Source of the DNA: Cryptomeria japonica | Taxonomy: Eukaryota; Streptophyta; Pinopsida; Cupressales; Cupressaceae | DNA: 64,000 nucleotides | Assembly: GCF_030272615.1 (NCBI RefSeq) | Contig: NC_081414.1 | Coordinates: 767,570,153-767,634,152, forward strand | Direction: 5' to 3' | Part shown: piece after piece, positions 11,492 to 22,665 of the stretch | How positions within the stretch are numbered: position 1 is the first letter of the stretch | Layout of the letters: every line of letters starts with the position of its first letter | The notes under the pieces: model-generated | What the model was told of the DNA's origin: nothing | The model's input: the letters and a program-made list of their open reading frames with translations, nothing else | Database searches by the model: none | Position numbers and translations under genes: made by a program

Positions 11492-11942
11492 ATCTCCCCT
11501 TTTGGCATTGATGGCAACATATGAATGTGAAAAAAAATCAATGCAAAGAAAGAAGATATCGCCAACAAAACTACCCCTAAGATCAAGATAGATAATGCAG
11601 TTTTTCACATGATCTCTCCCCCTTTGACAACAATGCCAAAGCTCAAAAAAATTAGAAAACCAAACACATATCTCTCTCCACAAAAACATAAAAACATGAA
11701 CATGTCACAACCAAATCAATAGACTACTCCAACAGAGGAGCAACACTAACACATCAATCTGAATAAGAAGAATACGGCTCTAAAATCCACTGGATCAATG
11801 CAACTCAATGCATCTAGTTCTCATCAGGAGGAGTGGTTACCCATAGCTTATCTCTCAAATAGACAAATGTATCTGCAAGCAAAGGCATAGTAAAAATATC
11901 TGCAATTTATTCCTTTGTAGATACATATTCCAACTTCACCTT
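11492..11942 (-). promoter_or_regulatory. Polypurine tract and 3' untranslated region of element C
   Basis: The minus strand reads AAAAGGGGAGAT immediately before the LTR (11492-11503). The rest, up to the end of the RNase H remnant, shows no gene; a second C-rich stretch lies near 11608-11618. Confidence 0.75.
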
Positions 11943-12482
11943 CTATTCACTGACTTGCTCCTTCAAGTAATTGTATTTGATTAATATATGCTTAGTCTTT
12001 GAATGTTGTACTAGATTATGTGACATGTTTACAGTACTGGAATTATCACAGTATATGAAAGTAGGCTCATCATAAATAATTCTAATGTCTTTCAACATTT
12101 GCTTCATCCAAACTATCTGAGTGCAATTACTAGCAGCAACAATGTACTCAGCTTCAACAACAGATAGAGATACTAAGACTTGTTTCTTGCTAGCCCATGA
12201 AACCAACTTCTTACCCAAAAATAATGCTCCACTGGTAGTACTCTTCCGGTCATCTACATCACCTACCCAATCTACATTAGTGTAAGAACACAACATAAAA
12301 TCATCTTTCTTAGGATACCATAAACCATAATCCATTGTTCCCTTAAGATATCTGAATATTATTTTAACAATAGTATCATGACTTTCCTTTGGATCAAATT
12401 GATATCTAGCACCCATAAATACAACATGCATAATGTCAGGCCTAGTCTGAGTAAGATATAATAATCCACCCACCATAGATCT
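11943..12482 (-). pseudogene. pol: Copia RT end and RNase H (element C)
   Basis: From 12482 downward the minus frame is open for about 180 codons. It reads RSMVGGLLYLTQTRPDIM, then IFRYLKGTMDYGLWYPK, VDWVGDVDDRKSTTSGALFL, LVSWASKKQVLVSLSVVEAE and FIYCDNSSTVNMSHN, ending KYNYLKEQVSE at a stop at 11943. The C-terminal block seen in element B (the ADIFTKPL region) is lost. The open frame above 12482 is LARD1 LTR sequence, not part of this gene. Everything upstream in pol is missing, so C is an internally deleted copy. Confidence 0.88.
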
Positions 12483-13718
12483 TGTAGCATAATAAAATTG
12501 TGTCCTTGCAATTTTTGACCACATTTGGGTCTTCGCATTGGCGGATGAATCCCTAATCCTGATTAGAGACCCGAGACACACTCAAAACACCTAAAACCTG
12601 CACCCACACTACTCTCTATCTCTATCTCTATCTATCCTAAATTAGGGCAGGATAGGGGCATGGTGCCCCTGTCCCCCTAGGACAGGGGTCCCTGCCTTAT
12701 TTTGGGCCTCCCTTGACCTAATCCTACATCAGGCTTGTCAATTGGGACCATGAATTTTTTTTCCTATGTCGACCTACGATGAAAAATTTGTTAAATAATT
12801 GGCAAATATATAAGGAGAATTTCCCCTCCTATTTGCATAAGAGAAAATAAGCGAAATCAAGTATAAGCAATCATAAAGTGAGATTACAAAGTGACATTGT
12901 CATCAAACATTCAAGAATTCAAGCATCCCTTCAAGCATTGAGCATTTCAAGTCTCCTTTCAAGGCTAGGTGTTGCATTCAAGTCAAGGATTCAACCATTG
13001 AAGATGATATCTCTACCAACATTCAAGACATTCTATTCCACATATCCTTTCAAACAATTCTATCATCATTTCAATTGTATCCACTCTTGAGGTGAATTTT
13101 ACTTTAGACATTTCCTTTCATTTGCTTGCAAGTGTTTTTCATTATTTGGTTAATTCCAAAATGGGGTTTGACCTAAAGGAAAACCCTCAATCCCAACAAC
13201 ATTTCCTCTCTTTTTTGTGTATAGGTTGCAGGTGCGTAACTGCATTTACAGGTCTAGACTTCATTTTTAGAGACGAAAAAACCCTTTTCGGCACGTGGAT
13301 TTTTCAGAGGACCAAGTACACTTTCAACCTGGTCCCGACAACTTTCGCTCAAATTTCTAGGGGACCTTTGTCTCAACATTTTATTGCTAATTCCAGGTGC
13401 ACAGTTTCATCCCACATCTCTATCTCAAGATATAAGTGTTTCTTTGTCATCTTTACACTTAGTTTCAATTTCTTAATTCAACTTGTCTATTTTAAAAGAG
13501 GGTTACTTTACTTTCCAAATTCATTGTTAATTCCCTACAATTCTCTTAGCATTCAATCTATTTCCATTGGGATTGGATCTAGTAAATTCAATCACACTGT
13601 TTTAAATGTAATGTGCATGAGAAGTTGAAGGGAATCCTTTGTGAAAATTTCACTTCTTTCTTGAGGAGGGTAAAGCTTTCCACTCGATCTCCTCTCATCG
13701 TGTTTTCACCACATTACA
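12483..13718 (+). repeat. 5' LTR of LARD1
   Basis: It starts TGTAGCATAATAAAATTG inside the copia C RT frame and ends ACATTACA just before a plausible primer site. The second LTR starts TGTAGCATCATAAAATTA at 59530. Size is 1236 against 1200 bases. It contains a GC-rich near-palindromic stretch (12650-12715), a TATA element and a long U5. The frames at 12878-13090 and 13092-13628 do not keep phase with the other LTR and are rejected as genes. Confidence 0.8.
12806..12814 (+). promoter_or_regulatory. Putative TATA box of the LARD1 5' LTR
   Basis: ATATATAAG, followed by GGAGAATTTCCCC; the same context (GTATATAAGGAGCATTTCCCC) is present in the right-hand LTR at 59838. Transcription would start about 30 bases downstream; the start itself cannot be seen. 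Confidence 0.55.
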
Positions 13719-13721
13719 TTT

Positions 13722-13737
13722 TGGTGAACCCGATGTC
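13722..13737 (+). promoter_or_regulatory. Putative primer binding site of LARD1
   Basis: TGGTGAACCCGATGTC starts three bases (TTT) after the CA of the LTR, the same spacing seen in element E. It begins with TGG, as a primer site complementary to a tRNA CCA end must. I do not know which tRNA it would match. The same sequence also follows the right-hand LTR (60733), which is unusual (see findings). Confidence 0.5.
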
Positions 13738-13739
13738 TT

Positions 13740-14837
13740 ACATGCTTGACATTCAAAATTATTGCATATTTTTCATTTACAAGTTTAATTTCTTGCAATT
13801 TACAAAACCTAGTGGTTAATTTAATCAAACCCTAGTTGTTAAAATTGAAATTGAACTTGTGTTTTGCAAAAATTGCTATCTATTGTCTTAGATCTGAAAA
13901 ATTACATTGCTTGTCATGAAATTCAATTCCTTCATTGTCTTGTTCAAATTGCAAATCCAATTTACAAAATTATGTGGTTAGTTGTCAAAACCCTAATTTT
14001 CAAAAATCAACTTGAACTTGTGCAAAAATTGGATTTACATTTAATTTTCAGATTTGTCTTCTTGCCTAAAATTCAAAATTTTAAAATTTAATGGTTAGGT
14101 CCTAAAACCCTAATTTTCAAATTTACTTGGATTTTGTGCAAATTTCAATCAATTTCAATTTTCTAAGTATTATTCAAGGTGGCCCTATCCATTAGGTTTC
14201 ACCTTTTTCAAATTTGCAATTCAATTTCTTATCTTTTTCAAAACCCTAATAGGATCTTATTTTGACATTCAACCCTTAATTTCGCTTATCTAAAGTTCAT
14301 AAAATTAACCAATTTTTTGGGGTTATCTCTCAAATCATCGTAGCTTTCATCCCTAAAAATTTCCAAAAAAGTTGGGTGGACCAAGCACACTTTCAACCTG
14401 GTCCTCGACTTTTTTCTCAAAATTTCGGGAGTTTGTTATGACTGTATTTAATTGCTTGAATCCAGAAAATTGGCCATTTTTGTCGAATTTTGATCCCTCT
14501 AAAATAAAAAATACGTCCCAATTTTCAACATCACTACTTTCAAGGAAACATTTAAAATTAAGTGGTTAATTATAATCTGCCCTGATTTTAAAATCTCAAT
14601 TGTCTTAATTTTAATTAAGTGGTACCCCATTGGCCCTAATTTTATAATTTCAATATCTTTTAATCATAAATTTTCTTGGAAATTGTGTCATTTCTTCTTT
14701 CCACAAGTTTCAAATTGTATAATCATAATTTAATTAGATTTTACATTATTGAATTTTGCAAACTTTGTTCCTAAAATTCAAAATTCAAAATTTCCCTCTA
14801 TTGCATGAGATTTACAACTATTAGTCCTACCTATACT
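13740..14837 (+). other. LARD1 leader, first part
   Basis: AT-rich untranslated leader between the primer site and the insertion of element D, with repeated CAAAACCCTAATTTTCAAA-like phrases. It resumes at 22161 and ends at the gag ATG at 22223. No gene is seen; the short frames at 13864 and 14372 have no motifs. Confidence 0.55.
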
Positions 14838-15921
14838 TGATGGACTTGAAAAGCACTGAGAGGGGGGGTGGGGTGTGAATAAGTGACACCAAAAAACAAA
14901 ACTACTTCAAACACTAACTAGTAGATGAACTTAACAAAACTTTAAAACACAATGCATGCAATCCAAAATGATATAACAACATCCACAATAAGTAAAGCAT
15001 CCATCATAACACATGTTTGTACGTGGAAAACCAAAATAGGTAAAAACCATGGTGAGATGGAACTCACAAGTTAACTATTTATAGTAATAGGTAACTAACC
15101 AGTTAAGGTCTACAAAGTGCTCTGCTAGGAGCGAATCTTGTTAGAGATCCCAAAGCTTGATTAAAAGCTATACCCTGTAAAAGGTAGTACCCTGTGAGGA
15201 GTAACCTCAGTAGAGGATTTCTGAATCCAAACTAATGGATCACCTTGTTAGAGGAATTGAACAATGAATCTTGATAGAGCTTATCCAGTTATGGGATTTT
15301 AATTCTGCTGTAATTATTAGAAGACAACAAGATTTGTTTGATCTATCTTAATAATACAATACTTGCTTGATCAGATCCTTTTAAGCATATTCAACACTTC
15401 TTACATACTCTACAACTTAACACTTTTGTCTTTTTCACATAACATATCACTTTCTCTCATCTAAAAAATAACTAATTGTGATGCTAAAAATAGACATTTA
15501 GATTTCATGTCGGCCTCAAGAAATCATAACACAATTTCCTAGGTGCAGTGTATCTAGTCAAGTGATCATAACTCATCACAAAAATACTGCCAAACATTGT
15601 CAGTGGTGAAAACTCATCACGCAATCTACGAATACTGGTTGGAACACTTAATATCGATTAGAGTTAAACTGCTCATCCTTGATGCTTCTATGATAGTCTC
15701 CACTAGATCTTCATGTTGATGTTGTGACATGTATAACCAAGTGGTTATCTCCATGCATATACCAGTTGTCACCATGTACCAGTTAGAAATAAACCTCTAG
15801 TATACTGATTGTAGTATAAACAACTTGAATTCATACCGGTAGACAATATAAACATGTGTGTGTATGTGTTTCATCAATGACAACATATGATGAATTCATT
15901 ACAATCATCATCAAGCCAACA
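14838..15921 (-). repeat. 3' LTR of element D
   Basis: From TGATGGACTTGAAAAGCACT to AAGCCAACA (1084 bases), matching the other LTR at 21083-22160 closely. The C-rich motif near the U5 end is slightly expanded here (GGGGGGGTGGGGTGTGAA against GGGGGGGTGAA). Confidence 0.9.
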
Positions 15922-16168
15922 ATCTCCCCCTTTGGCATTGATGGCAACACTTAGAAAATTTTACAACAATACCACTAAGTGGTGCTTACAATTTTTTTTT
16001 ATACGCATACTCCCCCTTACTACATACACCATACAAAATTTTCAAAAACACACATACATATTTCTACTCCCTATTTGAAAACAATTCCAAATTGAAAAAG
16101 AAATATATATAGAAAAGTTGTATCAAAGTGTTCAACATATACAACAATTTGAAAAACTGAATCAAGAT
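15922..16168 (-). promoter_or_regulatory. Polypurine tract and 3' untranslated region of element D
   Basis: The minus strand reads CAAAGGGGGAGAT directly before the LTR (15922-15934). The remainder up to ORF2 is AT-rich with no gene. Confidence 0.85.
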
Positions 16169-19100
16169 TCATGCATTAGAAATCCTCAAAAAAATTGCAC
16201 TAAAATTCCTCTTCAACTGAGATAAAGCATGTTCCCATGTTTCTAGCAAATTCTCAGTGAACTCAAGTGTAGACATGATCTGAGTATGAAATTCCTCCAT
16301 GGAATCTAGTGAGCAAGTTTCTGGGGTAGCTGAAATAGCTTCTGCATGCGTATTGGCTCTCTGTAGGATGTCCACTTGTGTTGTGAGTTGACTCTTAAAT
16401 TCCTTTAGTGATCGAAGTCTTTTTTCTTTCTCAATATCATAGGTGTCTAACATGTTGTTCAAATCATCCATAGATTTGCTAAAAGCAAAAATAGAGTCTT
16501 GAAGTGGCATATATGCATTGTATATCTTTTCTAGCTCCTGCTCAATTTTGGTATGCCTGCTATTGATATTAGTGAAAAATAATGAAATATTAGAAGTAGA
16601 TGCAAGATACTTTTTGCTTGTTTCAATAGCTTTCCTTAATAAATATTTATTAAGTGATAGAGCCAGTTTCCTAGTATCAATCTCCTTCATAAGTTGTTCA
16701 CCTCGCTTCTTCCTATAACTCTTATCAACATATGTCTGGGCTTCTTCTTCAAGTGATGTAATTTGGTCAGATGCATCAACAACTAATTGACCAAGTTTGC
16801 TAATGGGTGTTTTCAGGTGCCCTATGGCAGTTTTCAGTAGCAGATTTGTCAGAATATCTACTGCTTTCTGAATGGTTTCTTCTTCTATCCTTTGTTCCTC
16901 AAGTCGATTCTTGTGTGCTCTAGATTGCATGAAATTTGCAATCTTCATCATTTCAAATGCACTCATATTATCAACATTTATAGGCCCTGAAATTCCTAAT
17001 GATTCATCTTCATCATTCTATTGTAAGACTAATGGTTTTGCCGGTTCATAAGATGTTACCTTAACAATTGCTTTTTCTTTTTCTTTCTCCATTTCTTTCT
17101 CAGATGACTGAGTACCAATGTTTGCATTAGATTCCTTCTCAATATCCTGTGAAATTGGTGGGGATTGGGGTTTCTCAGGTTGATCTTTTGCTGGTGGATT
17201 TACCACATCTTGTTGAGTTTCTGATTCCTCAACTGAAGTAATTTGTAAGACAGTGATCACAGGTGGTTACATATCAGGTGCAATGATGTCTTTAAATAGA
17301 TCAATTGTGTCCTGATTATTATCAATATCATGGATAAGAGTGTCATCCTTCCTCTCAGCATCTTGCACATCTTTATCCATTTTAGGTATATCATCATCAT
17401 CTTGTTCATCCTGAGAAGAACATATGAGCTCTTCCATCCATTGGATGCTACAGGCTATCTAATGAGTTTTAGTCTCAATAATTTGCCTCTTTCCACCAAG
17501 TAGCTTCAATCTTCTTTCTTTGAAAGCAAATTGATTTTTTTTTTTATCAACTAAAGCACTTATTTCATCCCTAGATAATTTAGGAAAATATTGCACAAAT
17601 ATCTCATCTATAATTTCTTTTTCCTTCTTTACAGCTTCCTCCCATTTATTCAAAAGAATAGTGTACAAAGAATTAGAGATATCTTTTCAAGATCATGAGG
17701 TAATCTATTGTAATGACACAAATGATTGATTACATGTTGAATGATTTGCTTCTTCTCATCTTCAATGAAGGAATCAAAATATTCTTTGACATTGTCAAAT
17801 CTATTTCTCCCTAATGTCTTCATTGTTCTTTCAAAGTGGGTTTCAGACTTGTAAGTTGAGATATCAATAGGCACAGTTGCCTTTGGCACATTTTTCACTA
17901 ACTTTGCTACTCTACCAGTGGCTTTCATCTTCTTAGGTTCTTCTTTAGTGTCAGTTCCTTTACATTCTTCTTGAAGAATTAACTTCTGACCTCTTTTCTT
18001 TGTCTCCTTTTTTATATACACCTTAGTTTCTGGTTCCTTTTTGTTTTGGACACTTTGTGTCATTCTGGTACTTTTCATCACCAGAGATGCATCCTCAACT
18101 TTTTTTTTCTTACCTTTACCTCTTGTGGTTAGAGCAATACTTGTTCCAGTTTGTGCAGTGTGTTCTTTCATTGAACTCAATTTTGCCCTCTTTTTATCTA
18201 CTGGAGATGCCAACAAGTTATTGTCATAGCCAATCAATAAGTCATAGTTAACCTGATAACTCATATCTTCCATTTCTTCCTCTCTAGGATCAATTGCCTC
18301 CATCAAACAAAAATCAGTAGTTACTGTGAAAACAATGTCCTTGGAAAATTGTTTTACCACATCCTCAAGCAATGTTACTCTCATGCTCATCTTCTTCTAA
18401 AATTCATTGAAGTATTTGTTCATAGACGCAGAGAAAGTATTCCTTAGAGCCTTGATGTTGTTCTTGATCTGGGTGGATACTGGTAGATCCTTACACCATT
18501 CAAGATCTATGATTCCCGGTAGGAAATTCTAAAAATTAAAGAATAGCCTGATCAACAACTATCCATATTTAAACTTTAGGATGTTGTCCTTCTTGATAGA
18601 TTGTATATTTAAAAACAATTGGCTCCTTATGGTCTCACAGAGGTCATAATCTGCATTTTCAGTTATCATCCTGTAAGCAGTATGCACTGCTGCTGATGGA
18701 ACACTATTCATTTTGCTAGAGTAGAATACCTAGTAGCCTATGACCATAGCTGCTAATTTTACCACCGAGTCTGATATTTTTAATAGATAAGGTACGACCA
18801 TCAGAGGTTGAACCGGTTAGGGTATTTACTGTATCTTTTGAAATGCGTCTCAACTGAGGTACTTCACCAGTTGAGTGAAAACCAGTTACAACCTGAATGG
18901 CTTCCTTGGTTATGGTATGAGTCCTCTCTAAATACATGTTCTCCCCAAAAAATCTACTCAAGATAATTCAGATATGCTCTTCTTCAAAATCTTTAAGGAA
19001 GTAAGTCGTGTTATGAAAACCTTTCTCGAAAACCCTAATATACTCTGTTTGAATTTTCCCGTTTTAATCACAAAGTGATTTCAACCGAGAATATATTGAC

Positions 19101-19276
19101 AATGACCGTAAATCCTCAATTTTGTAGTCAATGTAGCTGGACAAATCTCCCTTTACTACGACACCGCTAGGAACTTGTGACAAAGCATTATAAGACACAA
19201 TATTTTCTGCTTTTACAACTTCCATAGGTTTTGACGTGATCATCAATTTCCCTACTGACTTAGAAGACGATGTCAT
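16169..19276 (-). pseudogene. Element D ORF2: large accessory protein, broken
   Basis: About 1000 codons of decayed frame, starting MTSSSKSVGKLM at 19276. In order: an N-terminal block shared with element A (GDLSSYIDYKIEDLRSL); a block with TKEAIQVVTGFHSTGEVPQL (near 18850-18910); a helical block with SVPSAAVHTAYRMITENADY and DLCETIRSQLFLNIQ (18600-18715); a lysine-rich basic stretch (17650-18390); an acidic/proline stretch (17018-17260); and a C-terminal, strongly helical 265-residue segment (16169-16966). Most segments share one frame; 17650-18390 is in another. No catalytic motif is recognisable. The VTG...GE.P.L block resembles one in the extra ORF of element G. Confidence 0.65.
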
Positions 19277-19724
19277 TCTAGATAAACTAGATTATGAAGC
19301 AAGATTATCAAGAAATACATTATTTCACGTGCTGCCTCATTTACCGATTGTATGCCCAAGTGCACACCAGTTCTGTCTTCTCCAACCTTCAAATCAACTT
19401 GATTACTCAAATCTCAATGCAACTTTGACTGAAAGAAGCTAATAATCTTTACTTAGCTCTGCAAACGCTCAAAATTCTTTCTTGAAAGCATTAGGGTAAA
19501 AATAAAAAAGTGAAAACTTTCTTTTATTCTTTTTACCAACTCCAATAAATGCTCTATCGTTAGGGTTACAAACCCTAATTACACTGCTTAAGGAAAAAAC
19601 GGTTATAACTAAATGACAAATATTTATCAAAACTTCATGCTTTTGAATTCTCTTACCACTTATTCACTTCAAGGGGTCCGAAGGTTGATTTACCGTTATG
19701 CTCCCCTTAGCCATATGAAAAGGC
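19277..19724. other. Spacer between ORF1 and ORF2 of element D
   Basis: About 450 bases with no coding motif, equivalent to the 744-base spacer in element A. It is AT-rich and contains CCCTAATTACACT-type phrases. Confidence 0.5.
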
Positions 19725-21021
19725 TTAATTCATCGGTGTAGAATTATCTTCACTGGGTGAAGGAATAGCTTGTTCTCCGGGTGAATCATCACTATTCTTC
19801 TTCCAAGTTCGATTCATTACTTCTGTTGTTTCTTCAATATTGACCTTTTGCTTTCCTTTCTGACCTTCACAAGGGTTGACCAGTTTGCTCTTCCTGGATC
19901 TACAGAATTTTGCCAAGTGCCCTAGTTTGTTAGAGTGATAGTAGGTCATACCAAATGATTTCCAAGGTCCCACATTACCTCTCCTAGTTCTTCTTCTGCA
20001 ATTCATAGCCACATGACCAAAGTTGTTACAGATGGTGCATATGACATTTGTTACCTTTTCCATATCAAATGGACTAAACCGATTGTTGTAGGGTCTTTGC
20101 TAGTTCATATTTCCCCAGTTATCATAATTTCTCATCCAATTTCCATTTGGTCTTGGATGCATGTGAGGCATATGATTATTTTCTCCATATCTATATTCAA
20201 CTAGTCTATGTCCATACATTCTACATGTGAAGCAATGACCTTCAAATTTCTTGGACATATACCTAGAATTAGTATTGTAGCTTGCGTTTCTATTAGGTTT
20301 ATCTTTGCAAACATTTGTAGTGTGACCAAGTTTATGGCAAACAAAACAAACAAGTTTAAAGACCTTCTTACCGGTAGGTTTCTTGACCTTAGGAGCAGAT
20401 TTGTTCTTAAGAGTGTTGCTCTTTGTAACAGATGATTCTCCTTTCTCAGGTGTGTTAAAACCAAGTCCGAAGGTATCACCTTTCATACTTTTTTATTGGA
20501 TTTGTTCATTTAGCAAGGTATAACTCTTGTTGAACTTTTCCAATTTCTCATTAGCTTCGGTGAGCTACCTGGTGAGATCTTCATTATGTTTTGACAAACC
20601 CTCTCTCAGAGATGATGCTAGTTCAAGATCTAGCTGTAAATTCCCTTTTTCTTCTCTTTCTGCAACCAAATGCTCATGCATAGTGACATTTTCCCACTTG
20701 ATCTTGGCAATCTCATGATCTCTTTCCTTGATAAGATCTTCAACTATTCTTCTGGCTTCTAGTTCCTGAATCATGCAGATAGTTAAAATTTCTAACTCTA
20801 TCCTCAGATTTAGTTTCTCACCATTTAAATTTTCAACTTCCTCAGATAAAGCATCAATTTTGACCTCATCTGAAGAGCTGTTATAAGATATTTCTAATAG
20901 TTATTCAGTTAGCTCTCTCCTTTTGACTTGTGAAGTTTTTAGTTTGACCCTAAGGTTTTCAAGCTCATTTCTACTAGCTTCAATCTCTCTAGCCATCTCA
21001 AAGTAGCTCATGCTCCCCATG
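19725..21021 (-). pseudogene. Element D ORF1: coiled-coil and zinc-knuckle gag-like protein, broken
   Basis: The likely start is the ATG at 21021 (CACCATGGGG context). One extra T near 21000 shifts the frame after MSYF. The rest, down to 19725, stays in a single frame with a TAA near 20900 and TAG codons, two of them near 20575 and 20100 where CAG is likely. The N-terminal half is a charged coiled coil. Then come knuckles CFVCHKLGHTTNVC, CFTCRMYGHRLVEY (last Cys lost), CTICNNFGHVAMNC and YYHSNKLGHLAKFC (first Cys lost). The domain order is the same as in element A, where the ORF is intact. Confidence 0.8.
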
Positions 21022-21068
21022 GTGGTTTCAAGGCTCCCTTCTAAGTGATTAGGCTTTAAAGAAGGTAG

Positions 21069-21080
21069 GCTCTGATACTA
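21069..21080 (-). promoter_or_regulatory. Primer binding site of element D
   Basis: The minus strand reads TAGTATCAGAGC, the initiator-Met site with one G-to-A change, two bases from the LTR. Confidence 0.9.
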
Positions 21081-21082
21081 AT

Positions 21083-22160
21083 TGATGGACTTGAAAAGCA
21101 CTGAGAGGGGGGGTGAATCAGTGACACCAAAAATAAAACTACTTCAAACACTAACCAGTAGATGAACTTAACAAAACTTTTAAACACAATGCATGCAATC
21201 CAAAATGATATAACAACATCCACAATAAGTAAACCATCCACCATAACACAAGTTTTTGTACGTGGAAAACCAAAATAGGTAAAAACCACAGTGAGATGGA
21301 ACTCACAAGATAACTATCTGCAGTAATAGAGAACCGATCGGTTAAGGTCTATAAAGTGCTCGACTCTTGTTAGAGATCCCAAAACTTGATTAAAATCTAC
21401 ACCCTGCAAAAGGTAGTACCTTGTTAGGAGTAACCTTAGTAGATGATTTCTGAATCAAACTAATGGATCACCTTGTTAGAGGATTTGAACAATGAATCTT
21501 GTTAGAGCTTACCCGGTTAAGGAATTTTAATTCTACTGTAATTGTTAGAAGACAATAGGATTTGTTTAATCTGTCTGAATAGCACAATACTTACTTGATC
21601 AGATCCTTTTAAGCGTATTCAACGTTGCTTCTCAACATACTTTGCAACTTAACACTTTTCTCTTTTTCACATAACATATCACTTTCGCTCATCTAAAAAA
21701 AAACTAATTGTGATTTCAATAAATAAACATTTAGATTTCATGTCGGCCTCAAGAAATTATAACACAATTTCCTAGGTGCAATGTATCTAGTCAAGTGATC
21801 ATAACTCATCACAAAAATACCACCAAACCTTGTCGGTGGTGATAACTCATCACACAATCTATGAATACCAGTTGGAACACTTAGTACTAGTTAGAGTTAA
21901 ACCACTTGTCCTTGATGCTTCTATGATAGTCTCTATTGGATCTTCATGTTGATGCTGAGACATGTATAACCAAGTGGTTATCTCCATGCATATACCGGTT
22001 GTCACCAAGTACCAGTTAGAAATAAACCTCTAGTATACTGGTTGTAGTATAAACAACTTGAAGTCATACCGATAGACAATATAAACATGTGTGTGTGTGT
22101 GCATGTGTTTCATCAATGACAACATATGATGATTTGATTACAATCATCATCAAGCTAACA
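21083..22160 (-). repeat. 5' LTR of element D
   Basis: From TGATGGACTTGAAAAGCACT to AAGCTAACA (1078 bases), the partner of 14838-15921. It contains a (TG)n tract at about 22088-22101. The minus frame at 21056-21289 crosses the LTR boundary and is not a gene. Confidence 0.9.
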
Positions 22161-22222
22161 ATACGATCCCCGTTAGACGAAGCATTAGAATTAAGGATTC
22201 CCAAGGTTTAATTCAGGAGGAA
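22161..22222 (+). other. LARD1 leader, end, before the gag ATG
   Basis: It continues the leader cut by element D at 14837. It contains CCCCGTTAGACGAAGC and ends GGAGGAA before the ATG at 22223. Confidence 0.6.
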
Positions 22223-22665
22223 ATGGAGCCTAATTTGGGTGACTTCTTCAATGAGGATAATTCTAACTCTTCCCATCCTAATAACATCCCTTTCTACCCA
22301 ATTGAAGATTCCAATGATGAAGAAGAAGCTTTGACTAGAGTTTCTATAGATCAACTTCCAAAATTGGATAATCAATTTGAAAATTTCCAGAAATGGATGT
22401 CACGGGAATATCCTAATAGTGAAGCTCTTCCATTAATTGAAGGTCTAAAATACATGATTGAAAGTGATAAGAATGAAATTGATATATTGCATGGTATTGC
22501 TCATAATGTTGATTCTAATGTCATGCCTATATAGAGTTATGTTGAGAAATTAGGTTATTCACAACCTTCTACAAACATCAACCATTCCATTCCTTTGACC
22601 ACTTCAATGACTAGAATTCCTACTTTCACTTCAAACATCATAGCTACTTCAACTCAAAATGTTAT
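22223..22665 (+). pseudogene. gag: LARD1 gag, N-terminal part
   Basis: The frame opens MEPNLGDFFNEDNSNSSHP and runs 103 codons to a TAG at 22532. It then continues in the same frame through SYVEKLGYSQ to TSTQNV, where element T is inserted at GTTAT. At 55910 the same frame resumes (PTNISHGRNPSSS), so the two halves make one gene. The N-terminus is acidic. No domain is assigned to this part, but its position and continuation identify it as gag. Confidence 0.75.
22661..22665. other. Target site duplication of element T, left copy
   Basis: GTTAT immediately before the LTR start; the identical GTTAT follows the other LTR at 55905-55909. The gag reading frame is restored if one copy and the insert are removed. 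Confidence 0.93.

Larger units (their letters stand above)
14838..22160 (-). mobile_element. Element D: complete polymerase-less copia-like LTR element
   Basis: A full-length element of 7323 bases with two LTRs (14838-15921 and 21083-22160), an initiator-Met primer site, a polypurine tract, and TG..CA ends. The flanks ATACT (14833-14837) and ATACG (22161-22165) are a target duplication with one change. The internal 5.1 kb encodes only a coiled-coil/zinc-knuckle ORF and a second large ORF. I find no protease, integrase, RT or RNase H, nor room for them. It sits in the leader of LARD1. It must have been moved by another copia's enzymes. Confidence 0.88.

Noticed and set aside
12483-12581. N-terminal extension of the copia C RNase H frame
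   Set aside because: The extra 33 codons come from the LARD1 LTR, which inserted there; the similarity to copia stops at 12482.
13092-13628. 178-codon frame in the LARD1 LTR
   Set aside because: The corresponding part of the other LTR (60111-60660) does not keep the frame, so it is not a conserved gene.
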